A stretch of DNA of 64,000 bases from contig CAZXYZ010000026.1 in assembly GCA_964645045.1 (NCBI GenBank), positions 1-64,000 of the forward strand. Direction: 5' to 3'. The stretch comes from Anammoximicrobium sp964645045. Lineage in GTDB: Bacteria > Planctomycetota > Planctomycetia > Pirellulales > Pirellulaceae. A program made the position numbers and the translations under genes. The notes under the pieces are model-generated. The model was not told the DNA's origin. It ran no database searches and was given only the letters and a program-made list of their open reading frames with translations. Shown here piece after piece: positions 1 through 9,085 of this stretch; positions within the stretch are counted from its first letter, which is position 1, and each line of letters begins with the position of its first letter.

Positions 1-60
1 CCGCAAGCTGGAAGCTTACGCCACGGAGAAATCGGACAGTTATTTCTCGAACGGAACTAA
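1..60. repeat. Palindromic repeat family C, copy 1 (cut by window edge)
   Basis: The first 54 bases match the right half of the 111-bp element at 37298-37408: the inner arm lies at 1-24 and the outer arm, with ATTTCTCGAACGG, at 40-54. The left half lies outside the window. Like the second copy it stands directly behind the 3' end of a gene, here the minus-strand gene ending at 71, so it may act as a transcription stop or be a REP-like mobile repeat. Confidence 0.8.
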
Positions 61-70
61 GCGCCAGGTC

Positions 71-2356
71 TCACTCGACTTCCACGAAGACTCCCTCGCC
101 CGGCGGAAGCGTGAGATGATAGAATCCGTCGGCGTCAGGGAGCAATTCTGCACGCTGCCCGCGAGGCCAGACGACGACCGTCGAGCCTGCGGTCTTCAGC
201 TTGACGTGCGCCGTCTTGACCGCCTCCAACTTGCTCATGTTGACGATCGTCAGCGCGGTTGCGGGACCGTCTTCCTTCGCAAAACAACCGACCAACAGCG
301 GGTCGTCGCATTGAATCTGCTGAATCGTCGGGAAGGTCCGAACCGGGTTGCTGAATTTCAGATACGGCGTCTCGTCCGTGCAATTATGGGCGAATGCACC
401 AATGTTCTTATACTGGATGAACGCGTCGGACACTTTGCGGATCTCCTTGAAGACCGTCGCGGCGTCGTACCAGGCGTTGGTTCGCTTTCCGTCAACCGTG
501 ATCAGCGACGGATATTCCGGCTCGTATCCCGCGTAGGTCCAGCAGAGCAGGCCCTTGCAACCGAACGACAGCATGCAGTACGACTGCCAGCGGAACTCCG
601 CTTCCGTCGGGGTCCGTTTGCTGGGGACCCAGGCGAACGTTTGGATACAGCACCAGAAGTCTTTGCCATGCTCCCGGGCGGAAGCGGCGATGATATTGAT
701 CGATTCGCAATACTCCTTGTACGTCGCTCGCTTGCCCTCGACCCAGTTGAGCGGGTAAATATCCGTGCAGATATACGGCGGGTCGAACTTCTCGCAGAAC
801 GCATCGCAGTATTTCCGGAACAGGTCGGGATCGGAATCGTAGTATTCAATCGCGGCGGCGGAGGCCCCGTATTTCAACTGCGCCGCGTTGGCGTACATGG
901 GAAGCAGGTTGATGTACGGCAGCTTGCCACCGGTTTCTTTGTAATACGTATTGCAGATTTCGGCGAGCTTGTCGTACTGGTCCGTTCCCGGTTCGTCGGT
1001 CACGTAGGTTCCGGCAAAACACGGATGGTCGAAATACTCCGCGGTCGCCACGGCGGGGTCCTGGTACGCGCCGTCGCCCAGGATCAGTTCGACGCCGTAC
1101 CGGTCGCAGTCCCTGAGCAGCATTTCCCTGTGGCCGGAGCCGGCCAGTGCGCCATGGGCAATGATCCAGTCGAATCCGCCGGAACTGTACGTCTCCATAA
1201 AATCCTTGCCGATCGCCTCGGAGCGCGGACTGACCCACGCGCCGATGCGAATCCGGTCGCGGGTAAAGTACTCGTCCGGATAGGGCGATTCGATGGTTGT
1301 TCCCAACGCGGTTTGAATGGCCGCTTTCAGCACGACGGCCGCTTCGGCGCGGGTCGCCGGCTTGGCTGCGGTTTTCAGATCGATGCCGTACGCGCTCAGC
1401 GAAGCGACCGCAGCGTTCCAGTCGGGGTCGGAAAGCGGTTCGCTGGGGCGGAACTTCCGGTCTTTCACTCCGTCGAGCAACTGCCTCGCAACGACGAATT
1501 GAACCGCCAACTGGGTTTTCGCCGCCAGGCTGGAAGTGTCGTCCCACGGAGCGTCCTCATTGACCAGGCGGTACTCCCCCGGCTTCTTCGCGACGAAGTG
1601 GGTAAATCCGCGGCGGTTCGTCTGGCAGACGGGAACCACGGACTCGCCGCCCGCTCCATCTTTCGAGCGGAACCGGACGACGGTCGTTGCGGACGGATGC
1701 TCGATGGTCGTCGACCGGAGCATGAAGTCGGCCCGGTCGAACCCATCGGACAGGCAGCCGCCGGGAACCAGAACCCGCTGGAGCGGCGCGATGAAGTGCG
1801 TCGGCTCCGAATAGTCGGGAGCGTCCACGGCGGCATCGAGAAAACGTTGCGCCTCCGCCTCCGACGGGAAGAACCCGAGGCGGGAAACTTGATAGCTGGA
1901 ATCCGTATCGCTCGGATTGGTCGGGTCGAACCGGAACGAAGTGATCGTTCCCGTCCAGTTGTGATGGTCGAATTTGCGCATGTCGACAATCGCGGTCCGC
2001 CAGGTATTGTCCCCAACGGCCGGAAACGCGGAGTAACTCTTGTCCGAAAGAGCGGTCAGCGTATCGGTCGTAAAGAACAAGCCTGCCTGCGCGAGCGTCG
2101 TCTTGTATTTGTACCGCACGGCGAAGAACGGCCGCTCGTCGGCAGGGAACGCGTCGTCCGCGCCCATCGGCACGGTCAGGGTCAGGTCGGTTCCGGTCGG
2201 GATCAACTTCGTCAAGCCGACTTCATAGTGGAGCTGCCCTTGCTCGAGCGAAATCAAATTCGCGTCCGGCCCGTTGTTGAAAATCCAAACCGGCTCGCGC
2301 GCGAACAGGGAGCCGGCAGACACGATGATCGACAGAAATAGGAGGGACTGTTTCAT
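71..2356 (-). CDS. Secreted glycosidase-like protein with SLH-like segment
   Basis: 761 residues. The frame stays open to 2713, but the ATG at 2356 opens a clear Sec signal (MKQSLLFLSIIVSAGSLFA) and the upstream part runs through an intergenic repeat, so this start is chosen. Visible layers: signal peptide 1-21; beta-rich module about 22-180; an S-layer-homology-like stretch about 260-345 (KFRPSEPLSDPDWNAA, TRAEAAVVLKAAI); a TIM-barrel-like part about 365-620; a beta-rich tail. TDEPG near residue 452 sits where clan GH-A enzymes carry the acid/base in NEP, so that Glu is a candidate catalyst. An exported carbohydrate-active enzyme of the beta-galactosidase/GH42-like type is inferred. The substrate is unknown and the family is not certain. 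Confidence 0.7.
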   Translation of the reverse strand: MKQSLLFLSIIVSAGSLFAREPVWIFNNGPDANLISLEQGQLHYEVGLTKLIPTGTDLTLTVPMGADDAFPADERPFFAVRYKYKTTLAQAGLFFTTDTLTALSDKSYSAFPAVGDNTWRTAIVDMRKFDHHNWTGTITSFRFDPTNPSDTDSSYQVSRLGFFPSEAEAQRFLDAAVDAPDYSEPTHFIAPLQRVLVPGGCLSDGFDRADFMLRSTTIEHPSATTVVRFRSKDGAGGESVVPVCQTNRRGFTHFVAKKPGEYRLVNEDAPWDDTSSLAAKTQLAVQFVVARQLLDGVKDRKFRPSEPLSDPDWNAAVASLSAYGIDLKTAAKPATRAEAAVVLKAAIQTALGTTIESPYPDEYFTRDRIRIGAWVSPRSEAIGKDFMETYSSGGFDWIIAHGALAGSGHREMLLRDCDRYGVELILGDGAYQDPAVATAEYFDHPCFAGTYVTDEPGTDQYDKLAEICNTYYKETGGKLPYINLLPMYANAAQLKYGASAAAIEYYDSDPDLFRKYCDAFCEKFDPPYICTDIYPLNWVEGKRATYKEYCESINIIAASAREHGKDFWCCIQTFAWVPSKRTPTEAEFRWQSYCMLSFGCKGLLCWTYAGYEPEYPSLITVDGKRTNAWYDAATVFKEIRKVSDAFIQYKNIGAFAHNCTDETPYLKFSNPVRTFPTIQQIQCDDPLLVGCFAKEDGPATALTIVNMSKLEAVKTAHVKLKTAGSTVVVWPRGQRAELLPDADGFYHLTLPPGEGVFVEVE

Positions 2357-2564
2357 GGGGTACCGTCCAACTCTGCTCCATTCTCGAAAAAACACAGCCA
2401 AAAGTCCAGTGCCGTTTCCGAATCCACCCGCGTCTTGGCAAGCCCAAACGTTGCAGAAACCCCGGCGAACGGTGGGCGTCAGCCCATCGGTGCATGGCCT
2501 CGGCGACCACTCTTCCGACCGCCTGCTGATTTCACCGAAGGCGATCTTGCGAACTCGTCGCACA

Positions 2565-2613
2565 AATGTGCGGGCATGTGAAAAACCGGCGGGCTTACGC
2601 CGGCCGTTCGCCT
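2565..2613. repeat. Repeat family B, isolated copy (reverse orientation)
   Basis: Holds the palindromic core ACCGGCGGGCTTACGCCGG followed by CCGTTCGCC and preceded by AATGTGCGGGCAT. Read in reverse it matches 28708-28757 over about 50 bases with few differences, and its core matches the three tandem units at 27530-27652. The remaining bases between the genes (2357-2564 and 2614-2839) show no gene that I can support. Confidence 0.75.
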
Positions 2614-2839
2614 CTCCGGATGCAACTACGGTGTTCATTGGCTGCCAACCCATCTGGAACGCGATCCTCACCCTCACCCAATCCCAGTCCGCGCATCTTT
2701 CACAGGGCTCCAACGAGGGGATGCCGGCGCGCTCTTGCCGGACAGGGGCCGGGAACTAGAATTTCGCAGCATTCCGGCGGCGGAGGAATGCCGTTGTCCG
2801 TAACCAGTGCTTCAAGCAATCTTTTCCCAAAGGTCCACC

Positions 2840-3592
2840 ATGATGCCTGATTCAACGGCGGATCAGCAGGCCGAACAGACGGTCCATGACGCGACTCGAC
2901 GAAAGCTCGACGAACAGCGCATCGAGTTTGGGAAAACGGTCAAGGGCTATTTCCCCATTCTGTTCGTATTGACGGTGGTCATTGCAGCGTCCTTAATCTT
3001 GTTGAGCGCCCTGGGATTCTTCATGAACAGAACGATGGACGCCACCGTCATCGCGGCGTCGGTGCAGGTCGCGTTCGGCATGGTGCTCGGCTTCGTGTGC
3101 GTTTATATCGGCCTGATGATGACTTGGCTTGGAATTGATGCGGCCTATTCGGTCAAACAAGAGTCAATGTTTCCGCCGCCCGGTGAAAAACCGCAAGTCG
3201 GCGAACTCTTCGATCCGCCCAACGATGGTCCGCCGAGCGCCGAACAGCTCATGATGCCGCCTGCCACCATGATGTTTCCGCGTTTGCGGAAGAGTACGTG
3301 GGAAGGCTTCTACATCGATTTCGGCGGCAATCGCCGTACGATGACAATGTCGCTGAATGGAACCCGTGGCGAATATCGAGCGCGCGAGGTCGACGTTCGA
3401 GGCGACTTGACTAACGTTCAATACACGTCCCAGGACGGCATGACGATCATTCGCGGGAATTGGGGGGCCGGTCGGCAGGGCAATTTCGAGTTTCGTGTCA
3501 TGATGTCAAACCTCAACGAGTTTCAGGGTGAGTACTGGGACCAAAACGGTCGCCGAGTCGGCGTTTGGGACGGAAAGCGAACGTCCCGCTAA
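2840..3592 (+). CDS. Membrane protein with two TM helices, unknown function
   Basis: 250 residues from the ATG at 2840, preceded at good distance by AAAGG. After a charged N-terminal stretch of about 40 residues come two hydrophobic segments (about 41-64 and 72-100). They are followed by a Pro-rich linker (MFPPPGEKPQVG) and a C-terminal soluble domain of about 120 residues rich in Gly, Arg and beta-prone stretches (TWEGFYIDFGGNRRTMTMSL). The C-terminal domain looks like a small beta sandwich. No family is recognised. It ends 140 bp from the convergent giant gene, with repeat A between them. Confidence 0.75.
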   Translation: MMPDSTADQQAEQTVHDATRRKLDEQRIEFGKTVKGYFPILFVLTVVIAASLILLSALGFFMNRTMDATVIAASVQVAFGMVLGFVCVYIGLMMTWLGIDAAYSVKQESMFPPPGEKPQVGELFDPPNDGPPSAEQLMMPPATMMFPRLRKSTWEGFYIDFGGNRRTMTMSLNGTRGEYRAREVDVRGDLTNVQYTSQDGMTIIRGNWGAGRQGNFEFRVMMSNLNEFQGEYWDQNGRRVGVWDGKRTSR

Positions 3593-3598
3593 TCCCGC

Positions 3599-3710
3599 TG
3601 GAGTTCACGCTTTAGCGTGTCTTTTTCGGCGGGCATGGCCCGCCTGGCACGCTAAAGCGTGAACTCCAACAAGGCCAGAACCGGCGGATTCCCCAGAAAT
3701 TTGACGCGGC
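3599..3710. repeat. Repeat family A, copy 1 (long hairpin)
   Basis: Two 21-base arms, 3599-3619 and 3648-3668, are perfect inverted repeats containing CACGCTTTAGCGTG, and a second small hairpin (GCGGGCATGGCCCGC) fills the loop. A trailing segment to about 3710 is also shared with copy 2 at 12244-12350. It sits between the convergent ends of two genes, where it could stop transcription from both sides. Confidence 0.85.
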
Positions 3711-3731
3711 CTGCCCGCTTACGGTTGGCCG

Positions 3732-6700
3732 TCACAAGCGGCCCGGCATCTCCGCGGGCGCGTCCAAGACGGCCGGGGCGATTCCCAAGGACGGGGCGTG
3801 GCGGACGACGTTCCAGACATTGCCCTGCAAATCCAGGTCCGTGCCGGCCGCGAGCCGTTCGAGAATCACGGTCCGCGCCGGACCGGTGCAAACCGGCCAC
3901 TTCAAGGTCTTCGCCGAATCCACTTTGTCCATGCGCTCCGCCAGCGTCCGCAGGCAAGCGATCATGTTCGGCTGCGATTCGCGGTAATCCGGCAAGCCCA
4001 TCGCGCCCATGACGGCTTCACTGCCTCGAAGCACGTCCGGCAATTCGAGTTGCCCGGCCAGCCGGCTCAGGACCGCGGCGATCTCACCTAAGACATGCTG
4101 TTGGGACATGACGCCGCCGAGCCCCGCCAGCTGAGCGGAGGGAGGATTGCGCAACGCATCGATCAACCGCGCGGCCGCTTTGCCGGCCAACTCGTTGCGC
4201 GTCGTTGGCGGAGCGGTCTTGCACCACAGCTCCAGCCGCGTTGCCAGACCGGAATGGTTGCGTTCGGCCTGGATCGCCGGCCACAGCAGCTTGTGAAACT
4301 CGTCCTGCTGTGCCGCCGATAGACGCGGTGCCAGGTCGGCGATCGCATCGGCTACGTCCGACTCGGATCGCCCTTCGCCGAGCACGTCGACCAACCGGCG
4401 TTTTAAGATGTCCACCACTTCGTTCAGGTGTTCCTCGGCAAACGCATCGCTGGGGGCCAACGCCTTTACCAAACCGCGCCGCAGGCTGTCGCGGGGGAAC
4501 GGAGCCGGAGCGAGGCTGGATCGGAAGGTTTTCATCATTGTTGCGGCCATTCGCCCACGGGTCGGTTGATCCACCAACCCGTCGAGATCGGCAAAGCATT
4601 CGAGTAACGGGGTCGTCACATACAATTCGGGAAACTCGGAATTGTGCATTTGCTCGTATTCCGACAAGGCTGTCTGGGCGGCCGTTTGCCGCTGTTCGGT
4701 GTCGAGTTGCGGGGCGAGCTGCCGCACCGCGCCGGCAAAGCTCGACCAACGGTCTGCCTCGGATGATTGCTGCAGCGCGTCCCGGGAAATCTCCCACGCA
4801 CGTTTCGCGGCCGAGTGCCGAAGCTCGTCGTCCCCGATCGAACCCAGCGCGGCCAGCAACGCCAACCGCACGTCATGGTTGCTGCATGCCGCGATGGCAG
4901 CCACCATTTGATCGACCAACGGGCCCGCCTCGGCTGCCGGCAATCGCGCCAGCAAGACCCGCACCGACTCGGTCAATTCCGCGGGGAATGCGGACTCGTA
5001 GTCCAGTTGCTGCACGGACGGAGCCGACGCGAAAATCGCCTGCAGGGCGGTGGCGGCCGCCGCCGGCTCGCATCTCTTCCCCAAAGCCACGGCACACATC
5101 GCATAGGCTCCCGTTGGATCGGAGCCGGGCGGCGGCGGGGCACCGAACAACATTAGCAACTCGGCAGCTTCCGGCCCGGACAGCGCATCGGCGACGGATC
5201 CGATCGAGCCAAGCCGTCTCGCTCGGGGCGGGTTCCGGTCTTGGTTCTGCTGCAAGAACTCGCCCAGGAACTGCCGACGGGACGCCGGAGACAGCCGCCG
5301 GACCGTCGCGGTCCATCCCAAGCTGAGATCGATGTAGATGGGCGGCCCCGACGCCTGGGCCAACAGGTTGCTGAGCACAGGAAAGAGTTCTGCCGCTGCT
5401 GCCGGTCCCAATCGGCTGGCCGCCTGGGCCAATGCTCCGCCAAAGCCGCTCGGATAAATCCGACTCGAACGAGAGATGGCTTTCGTCAGGATTCGCACGG
5501 TGGCGGCCACCTGTTCGTCGCCCACACGCGCCGCGATGCGGCACACCGCCGCCTCCAGGTCGCGTCGGAGTGCGAGGTCGTGCTTGGTTTCCCACATACC
5601 CAAGACTTCGTTCATCAGCTGAATCGGCGCCTCAGCCGGCAAGACGTCGGCGATCCCGGCAAAGCTCTCGCCCAGCAGCGCCGGATAGCTGTCCTCCTGA
5701 ACCCGATTGATCGCCGTACCCAGACGTTGAAAGGCAATCATCGCGTCGCCGGGTTCCGCCGCTTGCTTGACTTGCACCAGGGCGTCGCCCAGCCACGCCA
5801 GCTCGACGGGATCTTCCGTTTCCTGCATCTTCCGCACGATCGCCTTGGCCGCCGGGATTTGGAACGTCTCGCGGGCGCCCGCCAACGCCTGACCAATCGC
5901 GACGCAGCAAGCCACGGTTGGCCAGGCCGTCTGAGGATCATCCAGCCGCGGCTTGACGGTTCCGCGGAGCACCTGTTGACGGCGTTCTGCGTTCAATCCC
6001 ACGCTCGCCAACACCGCCGTGTCCCGGCGGCTGATGAGTTGTTTGGCCGTGTATTCTGAGTGGAACGCGGCCTGCAGAAAGAGCAGCCGCAGCCGTTCCT
6101 TATCGGTTTGCGCCAAGTCCCAAAACGCCTGCAATTCGCCCGCACCCACCGCTGGCTGGCGAAACGCTTGCTGCTCCCGGATGTCGAGCACCGGCAAGGG
6201 GGCCAGCCAGCTTGCGGCCAGTGATTCCTCGGTCTGTTTGCGCTGGGCATCCGCCTCCTGCCGCTGCAATTCGGCTTGGTGGCCAAAGTAGACGGCCACC
6301 GCAGCGCTGGTGAGAATGGCCAACAGCATCACGATCCCGCCGCCGACGATCGTGTACCGCAACCGCCTGCGGCGGCGATGGGCACGACGGCTGGCATCGA
6401 TCAATTCCCGCTCGGTCTCCGTCCACGCTTTGCTCCCGTCCTTGCCACGCTCGACGACCTTCCAGTCAGCATCATGCAACGGGACGCGGTTGCCGGACTG
6501 CCATTCGTCGACACGGGCCTCCAGGATCCGGTGGGCCCGCTGTCCGTCGCGGTCCGACTGTTCGAATCGCTGCCGGATGATCGGTCCCAGCGTATCGTGA
6601 GACAGCCGCGTGCAGTCGGTCCTGTCCCGGCTTTCCACCACGGTCAACAGATAACGGTCCACACACTCCGCCAGCAGATCCGGCAGCACGTCCAGCCGCT

Positions 6701-8429
6701 GGCAGTAGATGCGTTCGAGTTCCTGACGCATTACCTGGTTCGATGTGCCGAGAACCGTGGTGTGCAAGGCCAGGACGTCAAGCAGCAGCCCGAGCCGGGC
6801 GGCCTCGCGAACGGTTGGATTCGCGCTGCCGCTCTCGATGGCCGTCAACTGTTGGTCCACGAAATCGCCGAGCAACACGCCTTGCGATTTCAGTTCGCGG
6901 TACAGGGTTTGATCGAGACAAGGCCGTTGCGGGTCCCGCTGCCGGGCAGCCTCCCACAGTTTGGTCAGCAGGACTTGGAGCGTGGGGGCCAGCGGCGTGT
7001 CGGCGTCCTGCGACAAGTCGTTGGCGATCGCGTCGGCCAATCCGCTCTCGATCGTCAGTTGGAACTGCTGCTGCAGCCGCGGCGAGCGAACGGGGCCGGC
7101 GATCGCCTCCTTGACCCCACGCAGATCCAGCCGTTCCAGAAAGACGCGCGTCCGCGGCAGTTGCGCCTCGATGAGCCGCTGTTCGATTTCGGCCAGCCAC
7201 TCCTTGCGGAACCCCAACACCAGCCGGCCCCGCGGGCGGTTCGAGGGGGCGCCGAAGATCGACGTCAGCATCCGCAGCAGTTCCGGAAACTCGTCGGCGA
7301 TCGGATGAAGGCGATGGGTAAATGCCTCCTCGGCCTGATCCAGGATCACGACCAGCGGCCGCTGCGACTCCTGCTCCCGGGCCAGCCAAGCCTCACCCGC
7401 CGGCCGTTCCGCGATTTCGGGCAGTAACGCCAAATACAGCGTGCCGGCCAACCCCTCCTCTTCGACCCGTTGCAGATAGCGGACGTCGTAGCCGCTTTCC
7501 AGGCGTGGCAGCAAGCCGGCGTCCAGCAACGAGGACTTGCCGACTCCCGATTGGCCGCAGAACAGAATGATCGGGGCCGCATCGCTGCCGGTGACGCGGT
7601 GATACAGATTGCGGATCTCGCGTCCGCGGCCGAAAAACACTTCGGCATGTTCGCGGCGAAACCGGTGCAAATGCCGAAAGGGCGACTCCGGCAAATCCTG
7701 CGGCGGAAACGGCGGCAAGCCAAACAACGGATCGTCCGCGGCTTCCGGCAGGTTCCAATCCCCGGCCGCTTCCGCCCCACGCCGGCACTGCATGGCCCAG
7801 GGCCACCGGTCCGCATCGACGGTGGCGGCCTGCTCCCGGTCGCCGAAGTAGAGCGCCCGGGTTTCACCGCCGCGAGTCGTCTTGATGCCCGCCACGGCTT
7901 CCTGGAACGCGCTCGCCACACTCGCCCCCCCGGCCAGCCCCTGGTAGAACTGGCAGGAGAAGTCCGTGGCCACCCGGTCGTCGATCGCCCGCGACGTCGA
8001 AATTACCGCCGGGACATTGGCGTCGAGCAACCCTTGCGTCTGCGGCTGCGTCGAACAGCCGTTCAGAAACACCAGCTGCAGGCCGCGCTGCTGCCCCAGG
8101 AACGCCGCCAGCCCGCCCGCGTCGGCCGTGGCCGACTGCCCCGCCGCCGATTCCAGCAGCAACTGATACCCGTTGGCATGCCCACCGTAGTGCAAGATCG
8201 CGACGCGGTTGCGGTACCTGGGATCCTGAAACACCTTGAAGAGGTCACCCGCCGTGCTGTTGGTCCGCACCACGACCTCGCACAACCCAGCCCGTTCCGC
8301 CGCTTCCAAGACCTCACGCAGCCGCCGTGCTTCATCGGGCAAATTCCGCAGATAGCCGACCGTGTCGTCGCGGTCGTTGGCGAAGGCGAGGAAGATCACC
8401 GGCCGCGTGTCGCTCAATCCAATAATCAC
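3732..8429 (-). CDS. CHAT protease - nSTAND ATPase - TM - alpha-solenoid giant protein
   Basis: 1565 residues from GTG at 8429, preceded by AAGGAGA at good spacing. Domain order: CHAT caspase-like protease about 1-220, with the likely catalytic pair in HYGGHANG (His84) and LNGCSTQ (Cys125); STAND-type NTPase about 250-640, with Walker A GQSGVGKSS (Lys298) and Walker B LVVILDQAEEAF (Asp364); a basic stretch (RRAHRRRRRLRY) followed by one TM helix about 690-715; then about 850 residues of helical repeats resembling a HEAT-like solenoid. In known families CHAT is a death or processing protease and STAND a ligand-gated switch, so a sensor-switch-protease involved in cell suicide or anti-phage defence is inferred. 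Here the usual C-terminal WD40 or TPR sensor is replaced by a solenoid behind a membrane anchor. It is a single gene with no obvious partner on its strand. Confidence 0.88.
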   Translation of the reverse strand: MIIGLSDTRPVIFLAFANDRDDTVGYLRNLPDEARRLREVLEAAERAGLCEVVVRTNSTAGDLFKVFQDPRYRNRVAILHYGGHANGYQLLLESAAGQSATADAGGLAAFLGQQRGLQLVFLNGCSTQPQTQGLLDANVPAVISTSRAIDDRVATDFSCQFYQGLAGGASVASAFQEAVAGIKTTRGGETRALYFGDREQAATVDADRWPWAMQCRRGAEAAGDWNLPEAADDPLFGLPPFPPQDLPESPFRHLHRFRREHAEVFFGRGREIRNLYHRVTGSDAAPIILFCGQSGVGKSSLLDAGLLPRLESGYDVRYLQRVEEEGLAGTLYLALLPEIAERPAGEAWLAREQESQRPLVVILDQAEEAFTHRLHPIADEFPELLRMLTSIFGAPSNRPRGRLVLGFRKEWLAEIEQRLIEAQLPRTRVFLERLDLRGVKEAIAGPVRSPRLQQQFQLTIESGLADAIANDLSQDADTPLAPTLQVLLTKLWEAARQRDPQRPCLDQTLYRELKSQGVLLGDFVDQQLTAIESGSANPTVREAARLGLLLDVLALHTTVLGTSNQVMRQELERIYCQRLDVLPDLLAECVDRYLLTVVESRDRTDCTRLSHDTLGPIIRQRFEQSDRDGQRAHRILEARVDEWQSGNRVPLHDADWKVVERGKDGSKAWTETERELIDASRRAHRRRRRLRYTIVGGGIVMLLAILTSAAVAVYFGHQAELQRQEADAQRKQTEESLAASWLAPLPVLDIREQQAFRQPAVGAGELQAFWDLAQTDKERLRLLFLQAAFHSEYTAKQLISRRDTAVLASVGLNAERRQQVLRGTVKPRLDDPQTAWPTVACCVAIGQALAGARETFQIPAAKAIVRKMQETEDPVELAWLGDALVQVKQAAEPGDAMIAFQRLGTAINRVQEDSYPALLGESFAGIADVLPAEAPIQLMNEVLGMWETKHDLALRRDLEAAVCRIAARVGDEQVAATVRILTKAISRSSRIYPSGFGGALAQAASRLGPAAAAELFPVLSNLLAQASGPPIYIDLSLGWTATVRRLSPASRRQFLGEFLQQNQDRNPPRARRLGSIGSVADALSGPEAAELLMLFGAPPPPGSDPTGAYAMCAVALGKRCEPAAAATALQAIFASAPSVQQLDYESAFPAELTESVRVLLARLPAAEAGPLVDQMVAAIAACSNHDVRLALLAALGSIGDDELRHSAAKRAWEISRDALQQSSEADRWSSFAGAVRQLAPQLDTEQRQTAAQTALSEYEQMHNSEFPELYVTTPLLECFADLDGLVDQPTRGRMAATMMKTFRSSLAPAPFPRDSLRRGLVKALAPSDAFAEEHLNEVVDILKRRLVDVLGEGRSESDVADAIADLAPRLSAAQQDEFHKLLWPAIQAERNHSGLATRLELWCKTAPPTTRNELAGKAAARLIDALRNPPSAQLAGLGGVMSQQHVLGEIAAVLSRLAGQLELPDVLRGSEAVMGAMGLPDYRESQPNMIACLRTLAERMDKVDSAKTLKWPVCTGPARTVILERLAAGTDLDLQGNVWNVVRHAPSLGIAPAVLDAPAEMPGRL

Positions 8430-9085
8430 GTCTCTATCTCCTTAGCCTGTGCCATCTGCGCCGGACCATTATGGTGTAGCGCACGCGTGTTGTCAGCACT
8501 AGCTCGGTGCCCTCTTTCTGGTCATTCGAGACGGGACGCGACGAGAAGATCAAGGCGATTTCGGGACAAATCACGCGTTGTCCAGCGGGTCCGTTCAGGT
8601 GTTCGTACAGAAAGGCACCTTACAGCGTCCAGCATCTTTTTGACCTCCCCACCCGAGAACCCTCGCCAAGAGCGAACTGGGCCAGTGGCGATAAGACCAA
8701 CCTGCCGCCAGGTCGGTGGAAAAGCCGATGGATGTGTGCCTTGCCCGGTTTTGTCTCCGTGTGTGTGGCCTGGAATCCTGGCAATCTCTGCCTAGCTGCC
8801 TTCGCCAGAATGCGGGCTTTCCCCGCATTCCCTGAATTCCGGCGAATGCGGCTATCTGCCAGAAACCACGGCCCCACACGTCCCGACACACACGTCCCGG
8901 TTTGCCCTTTTTGATAGCTTCTTGTAGGCTTAAGTTGGAGTTTTTGTTCCCAGCCGACGTTGCATGGATCTTCGTAGCCTGACTCTCCCGAATGGAATTC
9001 GGCTCCCAGCAGGCTTTCGTCAGGCAGAGCCTGACCGACTGACAGAATCTGCCCTAGCCGGGCCTTGGGTTGTGTCCTCAAGCCG
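8430..9085. other. Divergent intergenic region, 656 bp
   Basis: Lies between the 5' ends of the CHAT-STAND gene and the Prok-RING gene, so it should hold both promoters. The ribosome binding site AAGGAGA of the minus-strand gene is at its left edge. Open frames here on both strands (8507-8914 and 8620-9246) lack any recognisable domain or convincing composition and are not called. Short self-complementary stretches occur (near 8810-8860 and 9005-9045), but I cannot assign a function. Confidence 0.5.

Noticed and set aside
116..2341. Long plus-strand frame of 741 codons
   Set aside because: Antisense shadow of the secreted glycosidase gene in GC-rich DNA; Arg/Val-rich, no signal or domain.
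3599..3668. Hairpin read as a rho-independent terminator
   Set aside because: No T-run follows on either strand and a second copy lies upstream of an operon, so a mobile repeat fits better.
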